Shown here: positions 54,601-64,000 of the stretch, piece after piece
How positions within the stretch are numbered: position 1 is the first letter of the stretch
Layout: every line of letters begins with the position of its first letter
NCBI RefSeq assembly: GCF_022605165.1
Contig: NC_063068.1
Coordinates: 248,001-312,000 of the forward strand
DNA from: Purpureocillium takamizusanense
Lineage: Eukaryota; Ascomycota; Sordariomycetes; Hypocreales; Ophiocordycipitaceae
Direction of reading: 5' to 3'
DNA length: 64,000 nt
The notes under the pieces: model-generated
The model's database searches: none
What the model was told of the DNA's origin: nothing
What the model saw: the letters and a program-made list of their open reading frames with translations, nothing else
Translations under genes and position numbers: made by a program

Positions 54601-55661
54601 AGGCCGGAGCTTTCTATGCGGATATTTACGTAGAAGGGTGAGTAGATATTAATGTCGATAGAATATACGAATATTCGCTCGGCTACTAAGTTACTAAAGT
54701 TTATAACGTCGACTTAGATAAAGGACTATTTAGGCGAGTTATTTAGAGAGTTTAACGAAATTAAGCGCTATATAGTAAGGAACTGGCCCGGAGGCTATAG
54801 GCTAGGAACTATAGCTATAGCTTAAGTTCTAAGATAAAGAGCGTTATTAGAAAGATAGGCTTGTCTCGCTGCCGAATGGCTAGTAATTTAATAAATAACT
54901 CTAAGGAGAAAGGCGTCTATTAAGATAGAGACTCTAATGACTCCTAACTAAGAGCGTAAAGTTCTATTATTCGCATAGGAGCGAGAAGAGTACGCTTCCT
55001 TACTAGAGCGAATTATTACCTAGGCAAGAGAGGCGTTAGCTTCTTACTCTCCCTATCTACATACTCTAGTAATACCTATCGCATCCGCGAACTCGTTATT
55101 CGTATATATAGATAAGTCGATAATATCGCTAGAGGTAGATTATTCTTCTACCGTATTAGGTATTCCCGAAGACCGTAAGATTGAGGTAATTAGAGAAATT
55201 AGCGGTAATTAGGTCTCGAAACGTCCCGTATCGAATCGAGGGAAGGGGGTAATAACGAAATAGGTTGCCCTCGGTATTCTTAACCCTAACGCAAGGAGAA
55301 GCCCTTATAGTAAGAAAGGGAATAATAGCGGCTACGACTATAGTAAGTAGGTATTATAGATAGGTTACTTTAACTCGGTATCTAAAGGTAAGCCCTATTC
55401 GCTAGTTATATCTCTATCCTTTAAGGGCTAATGATGTCTATTAGTATGAAACTAGAAACTCTATAAGTATACGTATATTAATATCGCTATTATATCGCTA
55501 TAAGGATCTAGATTAGACGTAGCTCCTCTCCTCTTAAAAGGTAGTACGACTATTCGATCTTTATCCTTTACGACTTTCGTATTAAATGCCTTTAGTTTTT
55601 TAGTTACTACTCTTTCGAGCCCGATTATATATATATTTAGCGCCTAATATCTTACCTTCTT

Positions 55662-56330
55662 ACCGTCGTTATAAAATTTAACCGAGTCGCATACTAGCTT
55701 AAATGCTAGTATATAAATATTATCCGTCGGGGAGGGCATAGAATATATTAAGTTATCCTTCCGGGCGAATGCCTTCTTTATCGACTTATAAAGACAAACC
55801 GTATATTCCGCTATTAATAAAGTCGTCTTAAATAGCGTATCTAATCTAAAAGTCGATATTCGACGGGCCTAGAGCTCTCTTTTTAGCTCTAGGTTTAGAT
55901 ATTCGAGGCTATAGTCGACTTCTTACTAGGTATCCCGGCGGCTATATAGATTAACGAGGCTATTCGAGAGGATAGCGCGCCGAAGCTCCTTATCGTAAGC
56001 TTTAATGCTTACGAGCCGCTTTAAATAGAGTATCTCGAATGCGTAGTTCGATTATCTAGTTCCCTCGAAATAAAAGTAGTAGATATTAAGGACCCGATCG
56101 ATAAGTCCTATATCTTTATTCTTAAAGCCGTACTTTAAGGTTTTATAGATAATTATCTATTAAAGGTATCGAGTATAAGCGAGGAACTCTTCGTTAACCG
56201 TATTATTAGCGTTATCGTATAGTATACTATACAATATATTTATAGAGTGAGTTTCTCGCAATCTAGGTATAGCTTTCTAGCGTTATACTACTCGCGACGT
56301 ATATATAGGGCGTCGCTATCCCTTAAGTGA
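55662..56330 (-). pseudogene. RIP-degraded gene of unknown family, facing the helicase relic
   Basis: On the minus strand one frame keeps protein-like texture for over 200 codons, broken only by TAG/TAA stops: for example KYGFKNKDIGLIDRVLNIYY, then ELRRAILSNSLVN, then STFRLDTLFKTTLLIAEYT, then FKLVCDSVKFYND. Charged and hydrophobic residues alternate normally and the third-position pattern is constant, so this is a decayed coding region rather than chance. The wording recalls DUF6589-type proteins found in fungal repeats, but that is from memory and unverified. It probably extends further upstream (higher coordinates). It converges on the helicase relic, so the pair may belong to one element. 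Confidence 0.6.
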
Positions 56331-59300
56331 TCGCTAAGAGTCTCGTTTAAGTTATGCCTTAATGCGTATACTTCTTTATAATCGGCCGCGTAGCTATCGA
56401 GTATATAAGCTTTCGTCTATTAGCCCGCTTTAGTACTTCTACCCGTTCGTAGATTAACGTCGTTAGGATAACTTCCGCGCTCCCGCGCTACGATAGCGAT
56501 ATCGTCTAGCTATCTTATTTATTATTCTACCGTTCGGGATAGCTTTTTAGTACTTTAGGTCTCGATTTACTATATAGTTAGCTTAGTAACTCTAATATAT
56601 ATATTGCCTAGGACTTAGATATCTATTATCGTTATTCGAAGCCTATAGTAAAGGACTATTACTACTAGGCGTAACCGTTAGATAGTAGTTCCGCTATAGG
56701 TAGAAACTAATAGTTCTCGTATCTTATAGTTTACTTTCTATAGCTAGATTTTTACGTAACGTAGACGCAATATAGCTACCGCTATAGTAGTTAGGCGTAC
56801 TTTAATATATAGTATAATGTCTAACTATGCTTACTTTACTTACGTTTTTTTTTTATTTCGTGCCTAATAGGGACGTTTAGGTCTATTATTATCTCTAATA
56901 CTTACTAGGACCTATCTTTATCTACTCCGTCGAAATTTAAGAATAATATCTTATACTATAATACTTTACCCCTAACCTACGTTTAAAGTATCTTAATACC
57001 GTCCTAGAAACCGTAATATATTCTTTTAAATTTAGTAAGGCTATAGTTAAGGACGTTCTTTTCTAGCTCTTAACTTATACTCCTTCTTACCTACTTAATT
57101 AGAAATAGCTCTATCTTTTAAGTCTTCTATATTATAAGTAAGTATTCAATAAGGTACTCGGGCTCTAAGCTTTATAGATTATCTATATTAAAGTAGGATC
57201 GAAAAGCTTTATTAGGTAGTATATAGCTATTAAAGTCGGACGTATTAATAGCTTATTAGATAATTATCTCTATAGGGATTATAGTTAGTATCGTATTAAT
57301 TAATAAGAATTATCTTAAAGAGCTATCTATAAGCGCACGATAATACGCTACCCTTTATATATAAAGGAAAGATTTGCTTTATAGTATAGAGTCCCTATAA
57401 TTAAAGCTATTATTCCGATATATATAATTAATATTTAAGCTTTAACCTTAATGAAGTTAAAGCATAACGTATATAGGCGCTCGACCTTAATATATAGATT
57501 ATTGTATCGGCTTACTGCGGATAAATATTCTAAGTCTAGATATTTTGTAATTAGTTCTCTATGCGATAGTCTTCTTTAACGTCCTTATAATACTCTTAGA
57601 GGCACGCTCTCTAGTAATAAAGGACTAGGTGTTATAGGTACTAGCTACTTCCTATATAAATTCATATTACTATACGTAGTGTAATATATAATAATATATA
57701 TATATTAGGCTCCTATATATAGTCGTATCCGTTTATATTATTATTAATATATAAAATTTTTCGTCTGTATACGCGGTATAGCGACCTTCCCCCCTCTCGC
57801 CCTCTATACCCGAGCGAATAGAGAATAAATAACTATAGGCCCCTACCTAGTTTTAGCTAATGCGACCTCCTCGTATTTATATATATTAGTAATATTTCGC
57901 CCTATTATATTATTTGCCTAATGCTAGCTTTCGTTCGGCTAGGCCTATATTACTGCCTTAATGCTACTTATAAGTCGGTTAGCTCCCTATCTATTATATT
58001 TGCATATTAAAGGAGTCTTCTATAAATAGCCTATAGAGTCGTTTATTCTATAGTCGGAAGGCTCGATAATATCTCGCGAAGTATTATAGCTAATGCTACG
58101 CGGTAAGCGGTAGACTCTCCGCTGGCTTAGCTAGTGCTATAAGCCTATCGGATATAGACTTTATAGCGTTAAGTATATCGAATAATGATAGCGATAGACT
58201 AGGTAGCTATAATATTATTAGCATTAAAGTAAAGAAGTATATTCGTATAAATACTTCGTACCTACTATCTACTTCTTTTACTATACTATTACTTCCTAAG
58301 CCTTCTAGCTAGTATTAATTGTTCGCTATATATTAAATACCGCTATTATCGCTAATAGGCTAAGTTTTAACGCCGTAGGGTAGCTATATCCGGTTTCTAA
58401 GATAGGGGATATAGTTAGCTATAAGTCGGTAGCCGACGCCGCGAATCTTACTTTAAAAGCGACTATCCCGATAGCGTAAGCCTGCTTTACCGTAATAAAG
58501 ACTTTCGCTGCCTTATGGTAAATGGTTATAGTCGTAAATCTAGCCTCTAAAAGGTTGATTAACTATATAGTTATGTCTCTATGAGCTATACGAAGCTTAT
58601 CATTCCCGACTGTAGCTCAATATTAGTGCTGTTTATCGAAAACAGCACTATGCTAGGATACTTACCAGGTTGCACCTATACCGATGAGCTCTAATTCCGC
58701 GGCCTCTGCGACCAGACTATTAGGCGGGCATCCTTAATAACTAGCACCCTAGGGCTAGCGGGGCACACAATTTATATTTGCTTTATTAGCGTATTGCATA
58801 AAACCGACGGGCATAGAAAGTGCTTCTCTAAACTCTTACGGGAATACTACCGTAACTCTCTATTGCGGGATATTCTTTATTTGCAGCATCTCTGCCGGCT
58901 ACTAGGACCTAAGGTTAAGTAGTTTATAGCCCATATACATATACACTAGGTCATTTATAGCACCCTAAGAGCCGCAGGTATCGTCTAATAGGCTTAAAGG
59001 TTATAATGCTACCCGATTATGCTATATTATATTACTATACTTCTTCTATTTTCTACTATTAATAAGCCCGTTAGAGCGGCAGTAGAGCTAATAGTAGTCT
59101 TAAGAGTCGTAATAGGGAAACGGACGGTATTTAAGTCGGTCTGTCACGAGGGCTGCGACTATGCCTTTTAGGCTATATCGTATGGCTTTATAGTTTTTTT
59201 CTTTATTCTAGGGCCCCTTATTGCCGTCTCGCTTATTATTATAGCATTTTGCTATATGTTTGTTTGTAAATAAATAAAGATCGTTCGTTATAGGAATAGG

Positions 59301-59387
59301 CGTCTTAAATAGGTTCGCTAGTGGTATAGGGCACGGCGGTGATAAAGCTGATATCTAGGTGAGAGGCGTGTAGCGCTCTTACTTAGG

Positions 59388-61246
59388 CTCTAGAGCTAGA
59401 CTCTCGTCGGGATATGTTCGCCTAGCGTCGGGTAGATGGATAACGATTGGGCTGCGAGTGGAGAGTAGTGTCGGTTCAGTTTGACACCGTAGATCGTGCC
59501 CGTTGGCGAGAACTGGAACGTGGCTAGCGTTTTTCGGAGAGAAACTTTGATGTCTGACCGGCGCGAGTCTATTTGTTCAAATCTCAAAGAATCCAGAAAC
59601 TGGCTCTGACGCTGTTGCAACGATAACAGGGGCGATCGCCGGTGTGTCGAAGAAGATGACGCTTCAGGTGCTTCGCATGGAGGTAGGTCTTGGTGCAGTG
59701 CGGGCAAGGGAACTTGCCGTCCGAGTCCTTGACGGGGATCACGGTGCTCTTAGCCGCGGTGGTGCCGGCAGGAGAGGCGGCAGGCCGTCCGGGAGCGCTG
59801 GGCAGGATGCCGCGGCGGCCCTGGGAGCCCACGACGCGCTGAATGAGAAGTCTTCAAAGCTTCTGACCGAACTCTTGTTGAATCGTTTACTGCTCGTCAA
59901 ACCTAGCTTACCTCCTAAGCAACAGCAAACTCTTAGGACCCTATCTAGGCTCCGTTACACCCGGATGGCAAAGACAACAGCCATATGCGACTCCCGAAAG
60001 TTGCCCTGGCCACTTTCCTCTCTCGTTCGAAAACCTGAGCCGTTGCTGCTTTAACTGAGCCGTGCCTGAGCCGTGCCTGAGCCATGGTGGGCTGGCGGTT
60101 ATATGACTGCGGCACAGTCACGGATCCCTGGCTGGCTCCACCCGCCAAAAATAGAACCAACAGGACCAATAAGGTGAGGGGGCCAAGGATCCGACGTCCA
60201 CCCGAGGCTGATGTCTTCCATCTTCCCCCTTCAAGTGCCTCCTCTGATGTGGATGTCGACCGCTCTCACGACACACCCCCGAACACCGCACCGCCAGCCA
60301 GCCAATAGCAAAACGCCGCATTAATCAGCGACACGCGCGGCACCGTCGTCACGCTTGGCACGTAGCTCCACGTGCGCCCCTTCAAAAAGAGTCTGGCCAC
60401 GAAACTCTACGCCCACCAGGACCGAGTTCACCTCACGTTTCGTTCTTCTGCTACTAAGCCATCGTCGAGGTACTACTAGGACACAGCGGGGATCGATCAA
60501 CCGACAGAGCGGCTATGAATGACACCGACTACGAAAAGAAACTCGTGCCCTGAGAGCATCTCTGCGGCCGGAATACGATAATAGGAGGACGCGTTTAACC
60601 CAGGCGGCTGTCACTGAAGTGACGGGGATGGTCGTGATGCAGCCAATCTCCTTGATGCTAGCGACCATGACCTGGGCTCAGGAGAAGGTCCTTGATTGGT
60701 AATTCCGCCTCGTTGGCCGCCTACGCGGTCAGACGCGGCGGCCAGCTGACACGACGGATGGGGAAAGGAGGGGACAGTTAGGGTTATATGAGGACCCAGC
60801 TGACAGTTCATCAAGGACGCCTTGGAGGTCTGCCTCGCCATGTTTCGTCTTGGCCTACTCCAGGATGTGCTGCCACACGGACTTACGCGCTTCTTTTCCT
60901 AAGGGTTCGTAGTGCAGCACAAGGTGGATTCGGCTGACCATCGCTTCGTCACATGACTGCACTCGGTTGGTTGTCAGGCCTTCTGACGAGGTGTCCGACG
61001 TGCGTCACATCCACTGTGTTGGCTGAAGAGTGTCGGCAACTCGACCTGGATAGTCTTCTTTGGCGCCACCACTTTCTGTTGAGCAAAGAGTGAAAACGAG
61101 GAGGAAACAAATGGGTTACTCAATGGACCAGCTCTGTAGGCTGCTGCGCGCAAACAGGCAGGCCCAGCTGGCTATGCAGAAGAGGAAGAGGCAGTAGGCA
61201 GTAGGCAGTCGTAGTAATAGTCATCGCCATCATAATAAATAGGCTC
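59388..61246. other. Boundary region right of the RIP block
   Basis: Normal composition resumes abruptly. It contains the truncated C2H2 gene (59584-59838) and otherwise only short frames. The stretch 59860-60060 upstream of the C2H2 exon may be its former intron or leader. Confidence 0.5.
59584..59838 (-). pseudogene. Truncated C2H2 zinc-finger transcription factor
   Basis: After an acceptor TTCTCATTCAG the frame reads RVVGSQGRRGILPSAPGRP, then an IPVKDSDGKF linker and a complete C2H2 finger (C-x2-C-x12-H-x3-H; CPHCTKTYLHAKHLKRH...RH) with the TGD linker. This N-terminus is familiar from a conserved Sordariomycete C2H2 regulator that has a second finger and a long C-terminal fungal region. 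Here the second finger begins (CYRC) and the frame then stops within twelve codons. A fragment resembling the lost finger (DSRRSDIKVSLRK) continues in the next frame, after which the RIP block starts about 200 bases away. There is no in-frame ATG in the exon. It is most simply a broken copy cut off by the repeat. Confidence 0.7.
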
Positions 61247-61690
61247 TCAATTACAAAGGAAACGCGTCAGGGCCGCTGGTTTAGGTCGGCCGTGGTGAGG
61301 GGGGTAATATTCCAATCTGGCCTCTCCTTGTCCGTTCTTCGTGATCCTGGAGTTCAGTATCTTCTCAGTCATCCATTCTCTGCCCAGCCCCGAGCGTTCG
61401 GGTTCCAGCCGAACGAGTACAGTCTCTGTTGGGTGCTGATGCGGGAGGGGTTCCGTAGCTTCTGCACAGAGCAGGTTTGTGTGGAAAACGTTGTGAATCT
61501 CCATCGATGGTGGAAGTTTAAGTCGGTATGTGACCGGACCGATCACTTGCGAAATACGGAACGGGCCGATGTGTGTCTAGCCATACTTTGTCGTCTTGTT
61601 GATAAACTGGGGCAGGTGATCGAGATTTGTTGGCTTGATTCCCGGGAATCATCAGGGGAACCCTCAGCTTGATCTAACGCGCCAAGGGTG
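61247..61690 (-). mobile_element. Ty3/gypsy retrotransposon fragment (end of pol with chromodomain)
   Basis: Minus-strand reading gives [21 protein letters not shown], then an acidic/proline linker and [17 protein letters not shown]. This is the tail of a gypsy-type integrase (the GPVAYRL...HNVFHVS motif) followed by the start of a chromodomain (the WEVEKILDSR motif). Upstream, weaker matches (KYG, HIGPFRI) continue to about 61690 with frame changes. No LTR, reverse transcriptase or protease is seen, so only a dead 3' fragment remains. It has not suffered the heavy RIP of the neighbouring block. Confidence 0.8.
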
Positions 61691-61843
61691 CTCGGAATTT
61701 GCCCATCCCCTCAAGCATTCTCCCAAACCTTTCATGTCGTTATCCTTTGTTTGCTCCACCAGTCCGATGGTCAACTTCGCTCCTTCTATTCTCTCGAGTA
61801 GTTGTAAGAAACAACGCAAGGAATGTAGACTCCAGTACTGTGG

Positions 61844-62074
61844 CTAGAGATGTCTGGGGTCAGTGGACGATGTCTGTGCTGCAGAGGCCATAGCCGCTTG
61901 AGAAGCAGCTCGGAGGTCCCTTCTAGCCGCACTGAACTCCTCAGCTATCTGCCGCTTTTTGTCGTTTGACATGGAGCGATCGCCCTTCGCAGCATCACGA
62001 ATTGCTGATATCTCGTCGACTATTCTCTGGTAGTCCGCTACACTAAGCGTGCCGGCAGGTCGATTGATAGACAT
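61844..62074 (-). CDS. Short orphan protein, 76 aa
   Basis: MSINRPAGTLSVADYQRIVD opens a charged, mostly helical protein (DEISAIRDAAKGD, KKRQIAEEFSAARRDLRAA) ending in TSSTDPRHL. There is no signal peptide or membrane helix. A TATAAAG element lies about 140 bases upstream on the same strand, which supports a real transcript. No family is recognised. It sits between a gypsy fragment and another orphan gene, in repeat-rich accessory DNA. An additional 3' exon cannot be excluded. Confidence 0.5.
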   Translation of the reverse strand: MSINRPAGTLSVADYQRIVDEISAIRDAAKGDRSMSNDKKRQIAEEFSAARRDLRAASQAAMASAAQTSSTDPRHL

Positions 62075-62212
62075 TGTGGTAATAAATATAACCTGAGATT
62101 CGAAAGGATGCGTAGGGAGTCAAGTTGTTAAATATGGCTCCGAAGTGGATGTCGTGGAAATTTGAAGGTTTGTTAGAAGGTTTCGTTAGAGCTGGTGTGG
62201 GGTAATGCCTCC

Positions 62213-62219
62213 CTTTATA
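62213..62219 (-). promoter_or_regulatory. TATA box of the 76-aa orphan gene
   Basis: TATAAAG on the minus strand, 139-145 bases upstream of ATG 62074. Confidence 0.5.
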
Positions 62220-62968
62220 GCTGAAAGCTGTGAAGCCTGGCGTCCCTTGTGTGTGCCTTAGGCACGTACTGGCACCAACTGTCAGACCGGAAGGGGTCGG
62301 ACCGAGATGACTAAGGAAAGAGGGGTCTTGAGATGTCTGAAATGAAGCTATCAGCACACATCACAAGCATCAAGAAGGCCATCAATCAAGGCCACAAGAG
62401 GCATCAAATAGGGCCTCAAAACAAGGTCTCAAATCGGCCTATTTGATCATCAATTCAATAGCCTATTTCTAGGCCCCTCAAAGCACCTATTTCGTTGCTT
62501 GTGCCGTAACGCACACCCAGACACACATTCCAACTCGGGCCGCGACTCCACTAAAGCTGTCACGTGGCCGACACCAACTTAAGAGGGGCACATCTGCAGA
62601 AACACCATACACTACTGGCCCGCGATACGTCCATATCTAGGTTCCTTGCATGTCACCTTAGAACAATACAATATGTCACCCTCAATTCGTTATTTTGGAG
62701 TGTTTAAATGGGTTGATGAATGCGGCTTCAATGTGCCACCGGTCATGAAGCTGAGGGCCGTCGCTGTAGGGGCGCCTAGCATGGCCTCCAAGAGAGTCGC
62801 CTTGAAGGGAATAGAAACTTAAACATAAACTATAGGAATAGTAATAACAACAGTACTCAATTTATGACCAGTAACCCATTGATAGCAACCTAAACTCTTC
62901 AGCGATCCCCATGACAAATTCAGCGTCTGGCCTTATACCTCCGTACCCAGGCCAAGTCTTAGCGGTCT

Positions 62969-63041
62969 GGACCAGACCAAGACCAAGACGGACCAGACCA
63001 AGACCAAGACAGACCAGACCAAGACCAAGACAGACCAGACC
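62969..63041. repeat. 21-bp tandem repeat, about 3.5 copies
   Basis: Units start at 62969, 62990 and 63011, with a partial copy at 63032-63041. The core is GACCAGACCAAGACCAAGAC preceded by G or A. Each unit is itself built from GACCA/GACCAA steps. Confidence 0.9.
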
Positions 63042-63166
63042 ATTCCGATCACTGCAGCGCGGCTTCTTCTATACAAACACGCCTGATGATGAAGCTATAT
63101 TGTCCTCCCACATATATCTTGAGCTCGTTCTAAAGGTGCAAAGGGCCCGATTCCGTCATTCTGCGG

Positions 63167-63736
63167 TTACTCGGGCTGGTTATTGGCGTTGGCCCAGGGG
63201 TCAGCCATATCGGTTGGCCAGGGAAAAGGATCGTTCGGATGTGGGTCGAAAGCCCACATACAAGTTTGATCGTTGAAAGTTTGGTTGTTGCAGCCCCAGC
63301 AGAAGTATTGATCATCTGGGTGAGTGTAATTCAGAACACCACAGGCGCACCACCAGCCGTTCCCTGCGGGCTCGCTTGATGCGGAGGATCCGGACGACTT
63401 GCTGGATTTGCCGGATTTGCCGGATCCGCTGGACTTGTTAGATTTGCTGGACCTGCTAGAGTCGCTGCTACTTCGACGGCCATTGGATAGAGATTGGTGG
63501 TAGCCCCTAACATTTTGCTCCAAAGACTTCTTAAGCCTACTATAAGAGACTTGTTGGTCATACAGCTCCTGCAGTTTCAGTCTCGCAGGATGCCCATAAA
63601 CAGGATGATCAGTCTGTTTTTCCCAGTGGCGGATGTTCTGCGCGATTGACCGGAGTTCGTTGTCCAATTGATTGATTTGTGCCTGAATCTGCTGCAAGCC
63701 AGACGACGCAGACGATGAGGACTTGGGTTTTGGCAT
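63167..63736 (-). CDS. Orphan protein with coiled coil, Ser/Lys-rich linker and zinc-ribbon-like end
   Basis: A 189-aa frame starts MPKPKSSSSASSG. Residues about 13-80 are predicted helix/coiled coil (LQQIQAQINQLDNELRSIAQ). A low-complexity Ser/Lys/Gly linker follows (about 85-122). The C-terminal third is aromatic and acidic with four cysteines in a WWCACGVLNY...YFCWGCN arrangement, like a RanBP2-type or other two-knuckle zinc ribbon (C-x-C ... C-x2-C). No family is named. There is no signal peptide. A TATAAATAG box lies about 110 bases upstream. The context is repeat-rich accessory DNA, so it may be lineage-specific. Confidence 0.65.
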   Translation of the reverse strand: MPKPKSSSSASSGLQQIQAQINQLDNELRSIAQNIRHWEKQTDHPVYGHPARLKLQELYDQQVSYSRLKKSLEQNVRGYHQSLSNGRRSSSDSSRSSKSNKSSGSGKSGKSSKSSGSSASSEPAGNGWWCACGVLNYTHPDDQYFCWGCNNQTFNDQTCMWAFDPHPNDPFPWPTDMADPWANANNQPE

Positions 63737-63845
63737 AATTGCGGTGGGTGTAATTCGAAAAAATATGAATGAGAACTGAAGATGCTTTAGATAAGACTCG
63801 ATGTTGATTTACCTGGCATAAGGGTTCAGTAGAGAGTTTGGGCGA

Positions 63846-63854
63846 CTATTTATA
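63846..63854 (-). promoter_or_regulatory. TATA box of the zinc-ribbon-like orphan gene
   Basis: TATAAATAG on the minus strand, about 110 bases upstream of ATG 63736. The transcript leader contains GCCAGGTAAATC, a possible 5'-UTR splice donor. Confidence 0.6.
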
Positions 63855-64000
63855 CCTGAATAGCGTTGTATTCTCTTCCCTCTCTTCCCCTCTCTTCCCT
63901 TGTTGCCGGTCTATTATTAGATTGACTAAGCATCCTAAACATGGGAATGATAATTAGTTCCTGAACTCATTGGCTTCACAGCTTGCGCCAAACCGCCAAG

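Larger units (their letters stand above)
51174..59387. mobile_element. RIP-mutated AT-rich repeat block
   Basis: About 8.2 kb sharply different from its flanks. There is no open frame above 60 codons. TpA is in great excess, CpA and TpG are scarce, and CpG is retained, the mark of repeat-induced point mutation acting on CpA of both strands. Decayed genes can be read through TAG/TAA stops: a RecQ-like helicase on plus and another protein on minus. CCTAAGTA at 51174-51181 is matched by TACTTAGG at 59380-59387, possible terminal inverted repeats. The last kilobase (about 58600-59390) is less strongly mutated. RIP means this sequence was once multicopy. The element class is not settled; a helicase-bearing subtelomeric repeat or a large DNA transposon both fit. 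Confidence 0.85.
62075..63166. other. Intergenic region with 21-bp tandem repeat
   Basis: About 1.1 kb. It holds the TATA element of the 76-aa gene and a GACC-rich minisatellite. A plus-strand frame over the repeat (62911-63276) is explained by the repeat and is not called. Confidence 0.55.

Noticed and set aside
62911..63276. 121-codon plus-strand frame with Arg/Pro/Thr repeats
   Set aside because: It is a translation of the 21-bp minisatellite and overlaps the minus-strand orphan gene.
1..64000. CRISPR arrays, bacterial operons or rRNA genes
   Set aside because: The window is eukaryotic; no spaced direct-repeat array or rRNA-like segment was seen.

Overview
The window is from a filamentous ascomycete. 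The evidence is intron-bearing genes with short fungal introns (GTRNGT donors, CTAAC/CTGAC branch sites), recognisable Sordariomycete-type proteins (Bem1, Mad1, Exo5, SAT4-type membrane protein, YAT-family permease), small secreted cysteine-rich proteins, and one large AT-rich block carrying the CpA-to-TpA signature of repeat-induced point mutation (RIP). A hypocrealean fungus is plausible, but the sequence alone does not prove it.

Layout. 1-3261 is long GC-rich non-coding DNA ending in the pyrimidine-rich promoter of BEM1 (3262-5580, SH3-SH3-PX-PB1 polarity scaffold). A conserved membrane protein lies tail to tail with it (6266-7361, minus). 9221-16244 holds secretion and proteolysis genes: a 91-aa cysteine-rich secreted protein, a cytosolic S9 prolyl-oligopeptidase-type enzyme with a GC-AG intron, an astacin-type metallopeptidase fused to three H-type lectin repeats, and a pre-pro-peptide predicted to release a 34-residue six-cysteine peptide after Kex2 cleavage. 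18723-33262 is metabolic: aldehyde dehydrogenase, a membrane sulfatase-fold enzyme facing a sulfotransferase-like gene, an intracellular GH13 alpha-amylase and an amino-acid permease. 34500-50380 is mostly housekeeping and membrane genes: SAT4-type 7TM protein, tail-anchored F-box-like protein, EXO5, MAD1, a small mitochondrial-type protein, a probable Mn2+ CDF transporter and a four-TM protein.

From about 51174 to 59387 there is an 8.2-kb AT-rich block with no open frame over 60 codons. Reading through the stops shows a decayed RecQ-like helicase on the plus strand and a second decayed gene on the minus strand, facing each other. An inverted 8-mer sits at the two edges. To its right come a truncated C2H2 transcription-factor gene, a Ty3/gypsy fragment and two short unrecognised genes with clear TATA boxes. 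The right quarter therefore looks like a subtelomeric or accessory repeat island, and the left 51 kb like ordinary chromosome arm.

Exon structures were worked out by hand from splice consensus, reading-frame continuity and remembered family patterns. No alignment or expression data were available.
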